Below are positions 1 to 12,940 of a stretch of DNA of 64,000 bases, in pieces (within the stretch, counting starts at the first letter, position 1; each line of letters opens with the position of its first letter). The DNA is from Takakia lepidozioides (Eukaryota; Streptophyta; Takakiopsida; Takakiales; Takakiaceae). The position numbers and the translations under genes were made by a program. The DNA lies in assembly GCA_030704615.1 (NCBI GenBank), contig CM060731.1, forward strand, positions 26,598,001 through 26,662,000. Direction: 5' to 3'. The notes under the pieces are model-generated. The model made no database searches. It had not been told where the DNA came from and was given only the letters and a program-made list of their open reading frames with translations.

Positions 1-3000
1 GTGAAATTGGCAGATCCAACTGGTGGCATGCTCAGTGTAGAATGGGAGCTCTATGCAAACATGTTAGCTAATGCACAAAATCTGGATGCTGTTGAACAGG
101 TGCCCACTTTTCTTCCAAGTGCCTCCAGCTATTTTCCCGTTTCTGACCACTTTTAGAAGTCATGAAGCAATATGTATGCAGTTTGGGATGGTAGTGTTTG
201 CAGAGCTGCAAATAAAATTTAGGGACGATTTGAGGAGTTTGAGAGAATTGCAAACATCTCCGATTATCTGTAAGTGATGGTGTGGTCAATTTATTTTCTG
301 CTGGTTTGTCGAATCTGAATTCATGACGACATCAATTGGTTTTTGACAGCAGAGCAGAATGAGAGAGAGGGACAGAGAGAGATATGAACCTATTGATGTT
401 TCCCTGACCTCAGTGCCGTCCTCTCTTGAGGGTATAGTTGACAAGATACTGATCCTCCTGGAGGGAGCTCTGGGTATTCCATGGTATATGAGAGCCACCC
501 CGAAATTGCCATAGTACTGATGTATGGCTGGTAGAAACCTGCTAACAGGCCATCGAGCATAGATTTAAGGGCTGCCATTAACATTATGCTGACCGCGGTA
601 GTTTGTCAAACACTGTTCTTCTAGTTGCAGTAGATGAGATACATGCACTTACACCCTCATCATCTTTTTGGGAACAAAAGGATGGCAGCATCCATTAGCT
701 TAAATCCTTACAACCTTCGAGGGCACCGCTGTGGATGCAGATGGAGAGTGAGGTGTGCCATTCTTAACAGATATTCTGAGAATGCATGCTGATAAGTTTT
801 GACAGTACAGGTGGTCAGAGAGATCGCGAAGAAAGAGGGCATCCAGGGCAGGAATGAATTGAATGGAAAAGTGCTGCTGGCCAGGGACACAAGGCCCAGT
901 GGGGAGTCTCTGCTTACAACTGCGCAACAGGTATAGCTCTCCCCAATTCAAGCCTTATGTTGGGTTTGCCTTTTATCTCAGGAAGGGAGCATCAGGTTGA
1001 CACCTCTACTAGCCATGTTGATGTCTTTAAAAGTCTCTCTTTAGATTGGATTGAGGAGACCTAAAGAGGGCTATTGGCACCAACGCCCAGTACACCTTAA
1101 TTCAAGCCTCAGAGTATTATCTTTCCAGTGAGGGCATGAGCTTTTAGAGAAGACCCCTTGTGATGGATTTCCTCTATAGAGCCTGCAGTACCATTAGCCC
1201 TTGTTTCTCTATTTGTAGGGGAATGACTAATTTTCTTTTCTCTCATGTGTTAGCTGGAAGGTCAGGTATGGAATGTGAGTACACCTTGCCAGGTAGGTAA
1301 TAATGAAATTTAATAATATTAGTATATGTGGGAAGGGTGTTGAAGCAGTGGGGGGCGTACTGGCATACGACATGGGCATTCTGACAACTCCACAACTGCA
1401 CTGGATGATTTTGTCTATTAACAGGGGCCTTCCTGCCTCTGAAGCTGATTACTTCTTGCAGCTCTCCAATGCCTTCAGGTGGATCTTCCTGTCTTTGTCT
1501 CTCTCTCCCTGTCTCCCTTTGCCCTACGTGTCATTGTCTTTGTCATTGTCTTGTCTTCAAGTATTCATGAACAACATCTTTGCCTCTGGTTTAAGCATCA
1601 CTTCAATTTGTTTCACATCTATTGGGGTATTTGGATACTAGTCTGCAACTTCATCCTTTTCCAAGGATTTACTGAAAGCTTTCCAGTGTAAACTTGTCTT
1701 TCTTTCCTCAGAATACTGGTGAAAGAAGGTCCTCCTGCCACCCCTGCAGATCCTGCACAATATGAATTGATTGTGGATGCAGCCAATGGTGTGGGTGCCA
1801 GCAAGCTCATGAAATTACAGCAACTTATCCCAAGCCTCAGTTTGCAAGTTCGGAACTCCGGCAAGATAGGGGAGGGGTTGCTGAATGATGGCGTCGGTGC
1901 TGATTTTGTGCAAAAGGAAAAGGTTGCTCCTCGTGGCTTCAGGTTGCCCGGAGATGTCGCAAGAAGGTCATTTCGCTTCTCTTTGCATGTACGTATGAGA
2001 TATAGCTCAATGTTCACTGTGTTTATTCATCCAAGTATGGGTCATGCCTGCTACATGTGTGCATGAAGTATATGCCTGTAATATATGAAATTGGTTCAAT
2101 GTGGCACTAAGTGGTAATGTGCCACACTGTAACAGTGTTAGTACTCTTCAGGAGCTTTCAGTTTGGTGTGGTTTGCTTCTGAAGGTTAGCCTACATGTTG
2201 GAAGAACATCTGAAATGCCAGATAAAGTGCTTAAAAAATAACCTACAGCCATATTTGAGTGTTTGGTGCATCTTCCCCTCTGTTTCACTTTCTCTGTTTG
2301 GTTCATTTTGATGTATTGTCAGGACATCTCGAGGATCTGAGATGGCATAGGTTTTAGCTTCATTTAGCTTCACCATACTCAAAAGTTTATTTTTTAATGG
2401 TGGCAATCCGTCCAGAACCTTTCTGGTGATATGTTGCCTGTCTTTCCTCAGATGTGCAAGCATTGATGGGGATTCTGACCGACTGGTCTACTTCTACATA
2501 CCACCGGAACTACAACAAGGGCATGTTAGCCCCGCACATTCAATACACTTACTGGATGGAGATAAAATTGCCGTTCTCTTTGCCTTATTCATTCAAGAGC
2601 AACTTGCTTCCTTGACAGGGTTGAAGAACTCTGCACCTCATGCGACTACACATGAGGCATTGATTCCTGGCTATGGTGCAGTAAAAGTGGCTGTGGTGCA
2701 AACAGCATATGCCAATGGGGCATCAACAAAATACATACAGCAAGTGCTTGGCTTGGAGGTTGTAGTTACTCCAACTGGGGTCAAATATTTACATGAGAAG
2801 GCAGCTCAATTTGATGTAGGGATCTACTTTGAGGCAAACGGGCATGGCACCATACTCTTCAGTGAGGCATTGTTGCAATGGTTGAGGAAATCTGGAGCTG
2901 TGGAGGATGTAGGTGAGTAACCTTGAGATCTATTGCCAGCATCCAGAGGCTGCACCTCTTTTGACTCAATACCAAAGTTTGGAGGTGATCTTTCATATGG

Positions 3001-4785
3001 AATCTTCGGAATTCTAGTGGTGATGTCATTATTATCCTGCTGGTATTACAGGAGAGAAGCAAGCCCAGGCTGCTAGAAGATTGGTCGCCGTGAGTGACAT
3101 GGTGAACCAGGCGGTTGGTGATGCACTCAGTGGGATTCTAATGGTCGAAGCTGTGCTTCGGTACCGAGCCTGGTCAATCCAGCAATGGGACTCCATTTAC
3201 ACGGACTTTCCCAGCCGACAACTCAAGGTTGGAGCTGCTGCATGATGATGTGGGCTACACGGTTTTAACAGGCCAGGGAGAGGATGATGTGCTTATCAGT
3301 CTGCTTTTGCATAGCATAACTCTTAGATATCCTGCATCTTGGAGAGAGAGATCTCTTTGGCGAGTGAGCATTTTACTTCAGTGCATAGAAAGCTCTATGG
3401 CTGTAGGGTTCTCCATCTGATAGCTTATGCCATTGTTAGAAAGAGTATTGAAGTAAATATATTCTCTTTGGTCCTTTGATTTTGTCAGTGAAATTTTTGG
3501 TTGTATGTCATGAAGGTAACAGTTGCAAATCGAGCAGCCATCACCACTACGGCTGCTGAGACCCGTGTTGCCTTCCCATCCTCCCTGCAAGAGGCCATTG
3601 ATGCAGAAGTTGGTAAGTTTCCTGCTCAGAGATTCCGTGCATTAGAAACATCATTGTGTACTTTGATAGCAAACACTGGTGGTGGTGTGCACAAAATATC
3701 ATAGCATTCTTCTCATTCTCTCTCTGTTGCATCTGCTATTAATTTTCTGTAAGGGTGCGACTCAAATCATGTGTTCTGAGGTGTTATATGAAGAGGTCTT
3801 CTGTAACTGGGGTCTTGCCCTACATGTGCGTGTGAGAGAGACAGAGAGAGTTGCAGTAGATTGTCCTCGCAAAGCTAGTGGCCATTGTTGGGATGAAAGA
3901 TGTACACATCAGACCATAACTTACTCTACCAACTCCTGTAGTGGGAGTTACCTTGGTATGAACAATTGGTTCAGGCTTTCTAGATTTCCTCTAGAAAGCC
4001 TTTCACACAAGCATCAATCTGCTGTGTGGGGGCTGCCCAAGAATGAGGCCCCAACAGGACCTGGGCTTTAGGCTCAGCCTCAAGATTTTGAAACTTGGTG
4101 AACAGGTGCAGGCACTATGTTCTTGATGGTCCTGAAGAGGGTCGCTCTCTGATGAGAATACCCCGGACATTGTGTCAGAAAATGGATATTGTCTTCAGGC
4201 CACTTGCACATCAGGCAGTGACATCCTCTCTGTATCTGTTTATTGTTCAAAGGTAGACTCCCCGCCCTGAGATGTTGAGAGAGGAACCTAGAGAAGAAGA
4301 AAGAAATGAAGAGACTTCATTACCCCCCAGGGCTGTAACACACTGTAGACGGAAAGGTAAATCTCAATACTTTGAATGTTCATCTCACAACAATGGCATA
4401 CCAAAGTCCATAGATGGCAGACCTGGCAGGAGACTAACGCCACTGAATCACTTGCACTTCTCTCTGAGGGAAATTGCTCTCAAACAAGAGAGACAGATGT
4501 TTGGATGATGTGCTTTCAGAGTGTCAAATTGGCAGATTACAATTCCCCAGGAAAGAGTCAGATGCACTTTAACGCACTCTTTGGTTTTGTCTTGACTTAC
4601 GGTAATTGGCTTTGGAGTGCACAGGGAAATATGAGGGAGGGAGGGCTTTTGTGAGGCCTTCAGGGACAGAAGATGTGGTGCGCGTGTATGCAGAGGCATC
4701 ATCACAGCGGTCAGCAGATGCCTTAGCTCAGGCTGTTTCAGTTCATGTTCACCGACTGGCTGCAGGGGTGGGTCCTGAGCCATGA
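1..4785 (+). CDS. AGM1: phosphoacetylglucosamine mutase, 3' part (8 exons; N-terminus outside window)
   Basis: Interconverts GlcNAc-6-phosphate and GlcNAc-1-phosphate in cytosolic UDP-GlcNAc synthesis. Exons read from splice signals and phase: 1-99, 811-930, 1336-1478, 1712-1966, 2452-2912, 3052-3227, 3516-3612, 4640-4785. Family signatures in order are [44 protein letters not shown], the metal-binding loop [42 protein letters not shown] and the C-terminal phosphate-binding loop [18 protein letters not shown]. The N-terminal part with the phosphoserine loop lies before base 1. The metal loop reads DGDSDR where DGDADR is usual; the three aspartates are kept. The 3612-4640 junction is the weakest: a few family residues before the RPSG loop are missing, so a micro-exon may be hidden there. 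That intron also contains a LINE fragment. Stop is TGA at 4783-4785. Confidence 0.9.
3970..4272 (-). mobile_element. LINE 3'-region fragment in a phosphoacetylglucosamine mutase intron
   Basis: The plus strand here closely matches the 3' part of the LINE at 38.9-43.4 kb (39,060-39,365): the same run of phrases such as CACAAGCATCAATCTGCTG, a GGACCTGGGCTTT-like stretch and TGTTCAAAGGTAG appears in the same order. It therefore lies in minus orientation within the last large intron of the gene. It has no open frame. At its left edge (3974-4000) a perfect 11-bp inverted repeat with a 5-base loop (GGCTTTCTAGA / TCTAGAAAGCC) is present; in the LINE itself this stem is imperfect. Confidence 0.75.
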
Positions 4786-5375
4786 GAGACACTTGTTAGA
4801 CTTTGCTTGGCAAAAGCCCTTTCAGTTTGTAGGGATGGGGGAGAGCAGAAGGGTGCTCACTGCTATGGGCAGAAGGCTTGCACCAGCAGTGGGACTATCC
4901 TTAAAAAATAACATCTTCATCTTACGGATGTTTTTGTCGGCGCTGCCCATAGAGAGACCACACTGGTGTAGTTCTTAATGTGCGTCCTGATGTACCTCAC
5001 CGAGGTAATAGCCCTCAGAAGTAAATGCCGTTGATTAGAGATAATCTTGCATGCTGTCAATTCTCACATGGCGCAGACTATGGGAGCATAAGGGGTGAAT
5101 CCACAGGCAATGCCCGGGCCTAATGCAAGCCAGACACTTGTGTCTTTTTCTTAAGTTAATTGTTTTGAATGAAAAAAATGTGTTACTTCTTGTTGGTGGA
5201 TGGAGGCCATTGGTAGAATAAAGTTAGTTTCTAAAACTGAGAAATTGATGTGGGTCTGCAATTCTTGGTTCAATCCTTCATATATGCATGTTCTTTGAAA
5301 CATAACTTGCCCCAGATGTCACTAGACTGTTGTTGAAATGACATTATATTTCCTTTCCATCTTTCTTTGTCCTCT
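4786..5375. other. intergenic, no gene seen
   Basis: Between the mutase stop codon and the next exon on the opposite strand. AT-rich, with no long open frame, no recognisable domain and no transposon similarity that I could see. It presumably holds the 3' UTR of the mutase. Confidence 0.5.
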
Positions 5376-5623
5376 TTAACCCCTGTCTATGAGTTCACCA
5401 TCATGGTCAGGATACAGCTCATGTATTTGGTCCATGCATTTCTTGAGATGCTCTCTTCTTTGGCTTGTGGTGTATGACTTTTCAGGCTCGACTTCTTCAT
5501 CATGGTTCTGATGTCGAACATCTGGCAGTAGCCATGTGTAATGCTCCATCTCTGGATTAATTCTCAGACCAAACTGGTAATTGGCAAGGTTTGGGTTTGC
5601 GTCCTCCATCTTTGTGTATTTTT
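5376..5623 (-). CDS. terminal coding exon of an unidentified protein
   Basis: A strong acceptor (TTCATTTGTCTTGCAG) opens an 82-codon frame ending in TAA at 5378-5376. The peptide is hydrophilic, with the segments KYTKMEDANPNLANYQFGL, EMEHYTWLLPDVRHQN and a charged tail CMDQIHELYPDHDGE. I do not recognise the family. Upstream, minus-strand 5824-5745 has coding-like sequence (CVEDVIMYNSAILINGQAYP) followed by AAGCCAG/GTGTTTG, which could be a donor, so a small gene of at least two exons is plausible. Composition is not repeat-like. It could also be a gene relic. It lies just beyond the 3' end of the LRR gene on the same strand, but joining the two would need the LRR stop codon to be skipped. 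Confidence 0.4.
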
Positions 5624-6097
5624 CTGCAAGACAAATGAAGGTATTTGATCTATTGAGACCATTGACACATCTCGCATGAGGATAACACTGTACAAATTTT
5701 GGCTGTTGGTATGCCAGACTCTGGAGTACCATGGTATCAAACACCTGGCTTCTGGGTAAGCTTGCCCATTAATCAGTATTGCAGAGTTATACATGATAAC
5801 ATCTTCCACACATTTGACTTGCAAATTTCAAGTCATACTGTCTATGCTGTTGTATAAAGGGTTACTACTGTCGCCCATCATAATTTTGTGAGTTTGCTAA
5901 TCTAACCAAAACTGTGTTTCAAATGCTGTGACTAGAATCCATGCCTTCTTATGTTACTCACCACCTTCCTCTCCATCTTCATTCTTTGAAGTCTCCCTCC
6001 ATGTATCCACCCCTCCACCACAACCAGCAAGAATTTGTGTGTATAGTGGAGCATCCAGACTCCAGCACACATTTACTGATTTCTCAAGCACAAGTCT

Positions 6098-7996
6098 TTA
6101 AGGCTGGGTGCCTGAAACTTTGAGGCACTGATAGCCTGGCCGTGACGCCTGTCTCCCAACATCTTCAGGGCAGAGAGATTGAGGAGGGGGCAACACACAG
6201 TTATACTGGACACAGACAGCCACACTCGGAGGGAGAGATGCGTTTGTAAGAGCTCCAAAATCGGTCAGGTAGTTGTGTTGCAGGTAGAGAGACTGGAGAG
6301 TCGTTGCTTCCATGCAGGCTACAAAGTCCTGCAAGACACAGATATAGAGAGAGATAAATTTCCCTGAGCCAGAAGGAAGAGGTTTGGTTTGGAGCACTTT
6401 CATAGTAGCGAAACGATTGACAGAAAGACAAGGAAAGACAGGAGAGGAACTTCCTGATGTCTATGGGAAGCTCAGAGAGATGAAGGGACAAAAGGAAGTA
6501 TGACAGATGAAGGTAGTGGGGCGCTGAGCAAGCAGCCCAAAAAGAAGAGAGACAAATCAAAGAAAATAACAGAGAAAGAGAGAGACCCTGCCCTCTTGCA
6601 TCCAGTTTGATGGCTCCAGAGAAGAGGGAAAGTGGGGTTAAATGTACTCATACTGTGGCGCTCGGTACAGAAAGGATGGCGGAGGGGAGCCCAAATGTCC
6701 AAATATGTCTGCTACTGTTCACTGCACTACTGCGCACAACTGTTTGCACCTTTTGCTCTTTTGATGGTGCATGCTCACTGTATACTGCATTCAATTGCAG
6801 CAGACATTTCCACATTCTGGATCTCAACCGACAAGAATGGGGCCTCGGGAATAATTACTCCGACTGGGAAATCACGAAAACCTCACAGAGAGAAGAAGAC
6901 TGACGACATTGAGAAAGAGGCAGATATAGAAGCAAACCACTGTTCACAACGCATCAAATCTGTTCATCTCGACATCGATAACTTGATTTTGCGGGATTGT
7001 ATCACTGACCTTCGGGACTGCGCCCACGAAGAAATTGTTATTCAGAAACAAACTCTGGGCGCCGGCAAGAAAGGGAGAGATCTCTCCCTCCAGATCATTG
7101 AAACTGAGATCCACTAAAGAGATAGAAATCGGCCCTGCTACGCTCACAGGCCCTGTTAATTGGTTACGATTGAGCAGTAAAAATGATAAAGGGAATGAAA
7201 AGATGTTGCTTGGAATCGGCCCGCTGAACTGGTTGAAGCTCACATCCAAATAGGTCAGGCTGCTCAAAGAGGCCAATCCTCCCAACCACCCACTTATGGA
7301 ATTCCTTGTAAGCGAGAGAAACTGCAGAGATGGCGGAAGCGTCGGGAGCCCTCCTGAAAAGTCGTTGTTTCTTAGATCCAGGTGGGTGAGTGCATTGCTA
7401 GAAAAGCTGGGAATCGACCCCGAGAGACCGTTGTCTGCTAAGATCACCATGTTCAGAGCTGGTAACTGCCCAATTCCCCAAGGAATAGAGCCTTCTAAAT
7501 GATTCCTGCTCAGATCAAGGATCCGAAGGCTTTTCAAGTTGCCAAAACTCCCCGGGATACCACCCGAGAGAGAATTTTGACTAATGGCCAGCAATTGAAG
7601 ATTCTGCAGGTTACCAAGGCTATCAGGAAGCGTCCCTTTCACAGCTCCCGCGGAGATAGTGAATTGGGTGAGGTAGATTAAATTCCCAATGAGAGGTGTC
7701 AATGTACCCAAGAGGCCTGGAAGACCTGCTGCGTCGGGTCCAAGAGAGAGGTAGCTCACTCGGTTGAAGCCATCTGTAGTGACACACTGAACCCCGCTGA
7801 AAGATGCGCAGGGATCTACAAAAAGAGAAAATTCCCAATTACTGAAAAAATTTCCCCCAGGCAGATCCTCCATGGTGTCTTTGACAGCTTGTAGGACTAA
7901 CAAATCCACGGGGTGCAACACTTGGGCTCCTGCAAAGCCAACAAGCGCTAGCATTGTCTGTACCAGCACCAACATAACTGGCCAAATTCGCTCCAT
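6098..7996 (-). CDS. secreted leucine-rich-repeat protein, two exons, about 405 aa
   Basis: Exon 1 is 7996-7010 and exon 2 is 6328-6098. The donor AAG/GTCAGT and the acceptor TCTTGCAG/GAC join in phase 0, giving FFVGAVPK-DFVACMEATTL; without splicing the frame ends 22 codons later. The first 24 residues (MERIWPVMLVLVQTMLALVG...) form a signal peptide. Then follow an N-terminal cap with a cysteine pair (DPCASFSGVQC), plant-type LRRs of about 24 residues from residue 80 to 320 (consensus LxxLxLxxNxLSGxIPxxxG, for example LRILDLSRNHLEGSIPWGIG), and a C-terminal cap with cysteines (AVCVQYNCVLPPPQSLCP). No transmembrane segment or kinase domain is present, so an apoplastic or cell-wall protein is likely. 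Known families of this design act as receptor-like or polygalacturonase-inhibitor-like proteins; the ligand is not inferable. Confidence 0.88.
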
Positions 7997-8607
7997 GGCC
8001 AGAAAGATGGCAGATTTCTCTCAATCGTAAAGTCACACTGGATCTTCAAATGCGTTGCGATCGCTGATTCCCCAGAGATGCCCAACTAATGAAGATCTGC
8101 GCGGTAGATCTCTCGCTGAGAATCGTAGAATTTAGTGAACCTCGCTTTGCCTGTAGCTGCTGCTAGCTTTATTGGGCAACTCCTGCACAAGTTTGCAATC
8201 AGTTCTGTGTGTCCATACGTTTATTAGTGTGCGCGAGGTCTGGCAATGACACGTTCCTATGCTTCTTCCCCAGTATCAATGTGAGAGGAGAGAAACCAAC
8301 GGGGGTGGGGAGGGCTCACAGAGATGGAGGTGACGACATTCCCATGAAAGAGTAATGATCACAACATACGGTCTGTCGGTCTTCGTCAAAGGGAGAGAGA
8401 GATAATCTGCAGCCAACACGCCAAATGTGGGTGTGCTTGATAGCGAAACAGACTGATGGAGTACTCACAAGGCAACGCCCCAATGTGCCGCCCTCAGGTG
8501 GGGAGCCACGCAGAAAGGCAAACTCGGAGTGAAAAATAGAAAGAGATCCACAATCCAGTGTACGAAATGGGAGTGTCTGCCAATGTCTCTGAGAGGGAGA
8601 GAGACAC

Positions 8608-8610
<3 letters not shown>

Positions 8611-8642
<32 letters not shown>
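8611..8642. repeat. (AG)16 microsatellite upstream of the LRR gene
   Basis: An uninterrupted AG run of 32 bases lies 615 bp upstream of the LRR gene's ATG, so it reads as CT on the coding strand. CT/GA tracts are common in plant promoters and 5' UTRs, where they can bind GAGA-binding proteins. The region 7997-8610 is likely promoter or 5' UTR. Confidence 0.85.
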
Positions 8643-8645
<3 letters not shown>

Positions 8646-9049
8646 ATTCTACAATTTCCAGTCAATGGGCAGCTGACGCCCCCTGAACACCACCTCCATA
8701 GTCCCGTGAGAGCGTACACTCTACTGCCAGAGCTCCAAAATTTTCTGTGTGCCGAGCTCTACAGTAACGAATGCGATGGTGAAGGCTGCTCAAATGGCCT
8801 CTCCACCGTGCAACAGTGCACCACCAGAGCTACGATTCTTCTTAAAATTATGGGACTGATCCGGCATGTTCATGATAAGTGTTTTCATTGCATGCTGATC
8901 GAACCTCGAAACCATGACTGTAAATGCGGGAGTGTCGATCACCACCAATGCAGGTGAAATCTCGACCTTCACTCACGCTACCACCCCTCTCGTCACAATC
9001 TCCACTTTCTGCCAGCCAAAGCAAAGCATTGCTCTCCAGATCCGGCAAT

Positions 9050-12000
9050 CCACATAGAGAATTGCTCCTTACGCATCAGCACAGCTGGATCTGACAGCAT
9101 CCCCCTCTCCCTTTCTCTCTCGCCCGCATTCTGTCGTGGTCTGCTGGCCGTGGACCCTCACTCTGCTGTCTCTCTCTCAAAGACTGCACACAGTCCACCA
9201 CACACGGATCCTGCACGGGCCCACTCAAGTCCTCTCAAACAAACGTGACCCTCCCTGCTCCCTTTCCTCTGTTAACTAGCTCCCGTTCCTTAACGCTCCG
9301 TTACGCCACCTAACGGATTCATGAAACCCCCATTCCCCGTCCATGAAATGAGGTCCATAGTTCATACGTCCGTTCAGTGTGTGGGAGTGACTGGATGAAC
9401 AGAGTTATTCATCTTAAGCGAACCTCCGTTACGTAAGGTTCACACTTCACACCCGCACGCACTAGGTATCGGTAAACGAAACATGTGTAAGTATCAACGG
9501 CACTGTCATCCGTACGGATGATTTTCATTCGTACCACCTTGTACCTTTGGGATAATCCTTCCTCCTCACGGAAGCAGTGTGAGGATGAATTTCATCCGTG
9601 AAATTCTTTTTCTGGTTGCAGTTTTTTTTAAACTATGAAAGAAAACATTATCATCCACGATTGGTGAGGGAATTCATCCGTCCAGGCTACCGACAGCCTA
9701 CAGGGTGTCATCAACATGGGGTTCATTTATGTGTGCAAGTAAATGTTAACCACCCTCTTACCACCTCATAATGAATCCTTCAAATGAACCCTAGAATGTA
9801 TTTCGCAGGCGAATGAATGATATTAAATGTCAGAGAGTTGAATTGGGTTCCGAGCTCTGGCAGCATCAATCACTTAACTAAGTCACAAAAACTCTTTTCT
9901 TCAAAGTTTGGTGCTTACAATAATCTCCGAGTTGAAGTGGAAGGTGCTCAACATTGATGGCATCCGCCACACTTGGTACCGAAGGCTTCATTGAAGGCAC
10001 ACATTCTTTGTTTGAGCGTTGCTTTACTACTCTGGTTTTCAGTACAAACAACAACAGTGAACACCCTCAAAACATTCTCTCAGTTTTCATACTCCAATGG
10101 AGTGATCCATGCACACACTTCAACACTTGAGTGCTTAACAGAAAGTAGATAACAGTTGAGTGCACACTCAGATATGAGAATTCAGGACACCTCCAGTTTG
10201 GGAGATGGTATACTTATTACTGCCCTTTGACTTGGGGTTGCACAAATTTCTCTGGAATGTTTTTGGGCCCTGTTTTCTTGGACGGTAGTACCTCATCAAA
10301 GGAATGATACTAATCTATGGAGATTTGTGGGTGAGCACTGAGGGTTTGTCCGAATAATAAGTTGAGCTCACAATGAGTTCATAATCTCAAAGGAATGGGG
10401 CACATTTGCTCAATTCTTGACATGGGTGGGCATAAGACTCAGATCATTATTATGGGTAGAGGTAATATGAACAGTAATGAAGATGAGACTAGTTGGCAGT
10501 GTCCTGCCTCTCATGTTCTACTTGGGGTTAATGAAGAAAGGGGCTGGAGTAATGAAGTTTTCATTCAAGAAAGGACCAGAAAGCAGAGTTACATCAATTC
10601 TTTGTCTTGTTCTACATTATGGACTGACTTTAATATTTCCCTATATACCTACTTACATACTGCACATAAGTAATAATAGTAGTAGTCTGAGTTCGTTATG
10701 GAGTGTCTATGATTGCAGTGATCAAGGGTACTGTGAGCCCGAAAATAGAAACTATACAATCACTTGATCACTTCCCTAAGATTGAAAAAATAAAGCACAA
10801 GATCAAATCAAAGGAAAGACCAAGAAAGAAGAGTTAAAAATAAAATAAATGTCCAGCTACTCTTCTTTTTTTTTTTCTTGAAAGGGGACAGGGGCCCTTT
10901 TAATCTACACTTCAAACTTAGGACTCACTGTGTACCTAGTTCTTTGGCTTCCCGAAATCCCACCCAAAAAAAAAAGGAGGCTCATACTACTTACCCTTCT
11001 TTTTGTTTCTTCAATGGCAACTCGAATCACAGGAATATAGTAGGAGTTTACAAATCCCAATGAACTACTTTATGAGTCCCCTCTTAGAAGAAGAAGAATG
11101 AACTAGCCTGAACCAATAAGATGACCCAATATGATCTTGCTTCAGGTGTCTCTTGCACATAATTGGAGTCTTTACAGCACAGTGGCAGAGCCGCAGTGCA
11201 GTGCCAGCAAAGGACTGAGCAAAGTTGCATGGCCAGGGTGGCCTGTGTTGATCTCCTCCACTGTGAAAATCCCTCAACAAAATCTGCCTGATCTCTCTGG
11301 TGGGTCATGGCCATCAATCTACTATAGTATTTTTCCCAAAGGCGCCGAAATGGCCGATTCCACCCCAAACTGAAGAAGTAGAAAGCCCATCAAGCCTGAC
11401 CACATTGCAAGTATTGCCCAACTTTTTGTGAAGCATGCTGGACAGTTGGCAGCCAGAAAGAGACATGGTGGCTCACTCACTCATGGCAAGCGCAACGTGG
11501 ATGTGACTACACACGTGTTTTGCAGTACTTTGTATGTGGAGAGTGGAGAGGCGCCGCTTCTGGTGGGTCTATCATGACTGGATCTGACATGGTGGAGGAC
11601 GACACCTTGAAGGGCACTTCACTTGGAAGGCACTCAACTTGTATCATGCATTTCTACAAGGCAGGGTGAGGGAATGATTATCCGTCGTGATTTCATGGCC
11701 TTTGTGGTTTCTGAGTCACAAAATTGTCGATGGCATTAAACCCAAAGGATATCTCCACCTTGCAATGTGGGAGAAGCAGATCTCCTACTACTTCACAAGA
11801 TGGTTATAGATGAGAGCTGGACCAGTGATCCATACCTGCAAGCCATCGTCAAGGGTTGACTATCTTCATTCTGGACTTTCGCAATTCAGTCTATAAACCA
11901 AACAAAAACTACACGGAGGAGTCATGCTAAAACTATGATATGTACTTCATTAAACTAAGGAGGTAGATAATTGAGGCTGTGCAATGCCTTTGGTATTAGA

Positions 12001-12900
12001 CGTATTCCAAGCTCTTCTACTGTACGTCGCTGGTGCTTGTATGTAGTACCCTCCAGGAGTCTTGTCCATCTGAGACACTCTTGGAGTCTGCTTAGTGGAT
12101 GTGTCTGAACTGAAAACTCATGTCCAATGGTCCATTGGTCCGGGGCAGCATCGACCTCCTTCCTCTCTGGTACAGAACTCTAATTCTTCTACATTCTTCA
12201 GAAAAGATATCACGCCCCTCGTCATTTCATCACCACTATCTCACAGATCATTGACCAGATTGTTCCAGCTTAAGAATCTGAGTGTCGGATGAAATTGACT
12301 TCGGAAGAGACGTTTCCGGTAAACTCAATTGCCATCACCTGTGACCTAAAGCAGAAGGTCACTTTTGCCTCTCCTAGGATCCCCCTTGTTCACGTAAGCT
12401 AGTAGCTCCAGATCCCAAGTACTACAGTGCTGAGAATTGGCACCAGGTCTTAACCAGCCAAATATGCAACCCCTACATAGAGAGACATGTATACGGATCT
12501 TAATTTCAAAGAGAAACTTATCTTTATTGAGGCCCATTTCAATATGCAATTGTACACAAGGTCCAGAGGATCAAAAACAGTAATTCATATCCTGCTCTGC
12601 AAACAAGAGCAACAGAAACAAAAGTAAATCCAGACAATCTGATCAAACTCACTTCTTAATTGAATTGGAAGGGAAATCATAGTTGTTGACAGCTCTAAAA
12701 TTCAGTCTCTTGCTGACTGAGATGAAGTCATTTTCACTTCAAACAGATGATTGGGTGAGATGATGCAAAAGGGCGTTTGTATCTTCTAGTTCAAGCACCT
12801 GATGGCACCTGAAGGGACAAGCCAAAAGCATTTATATCTGCTGTGGGCTCCCAAAGTGAGCTCTGCTCTTTCCGGACTGGGTACAAGTCTCTCCCACAAG
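9050..12900. other. long stretch without a supportable gene
   Basis: About 3.9 kb with only short, unconvincing open frames. 9,240-9,720 contains CATCCGT-type short motifs (CATCCGTACGGATG is a perfect 14-bp palindrome near 9,508). 10,862-10,877 is a poly-T run. 11,065-11,370 has open frames on both strands with no family resemblance. Transposon decay is possible but I cannot identify an element. The 12,550-12,900 part probably includes the 3' UTR of the Rho-N gene. Confidence 0.4.
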
Positions 12901-12940
12901 GCCAGAGCATACCAAGTCCAGATACATTTTTTCTCCTTAG

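Noticed and set aside
10395-11373. Overlapping frames of 60-96 codons on both strands
   Set aside because: No domain, no splice-supported continuation, and equal openness on both strands.
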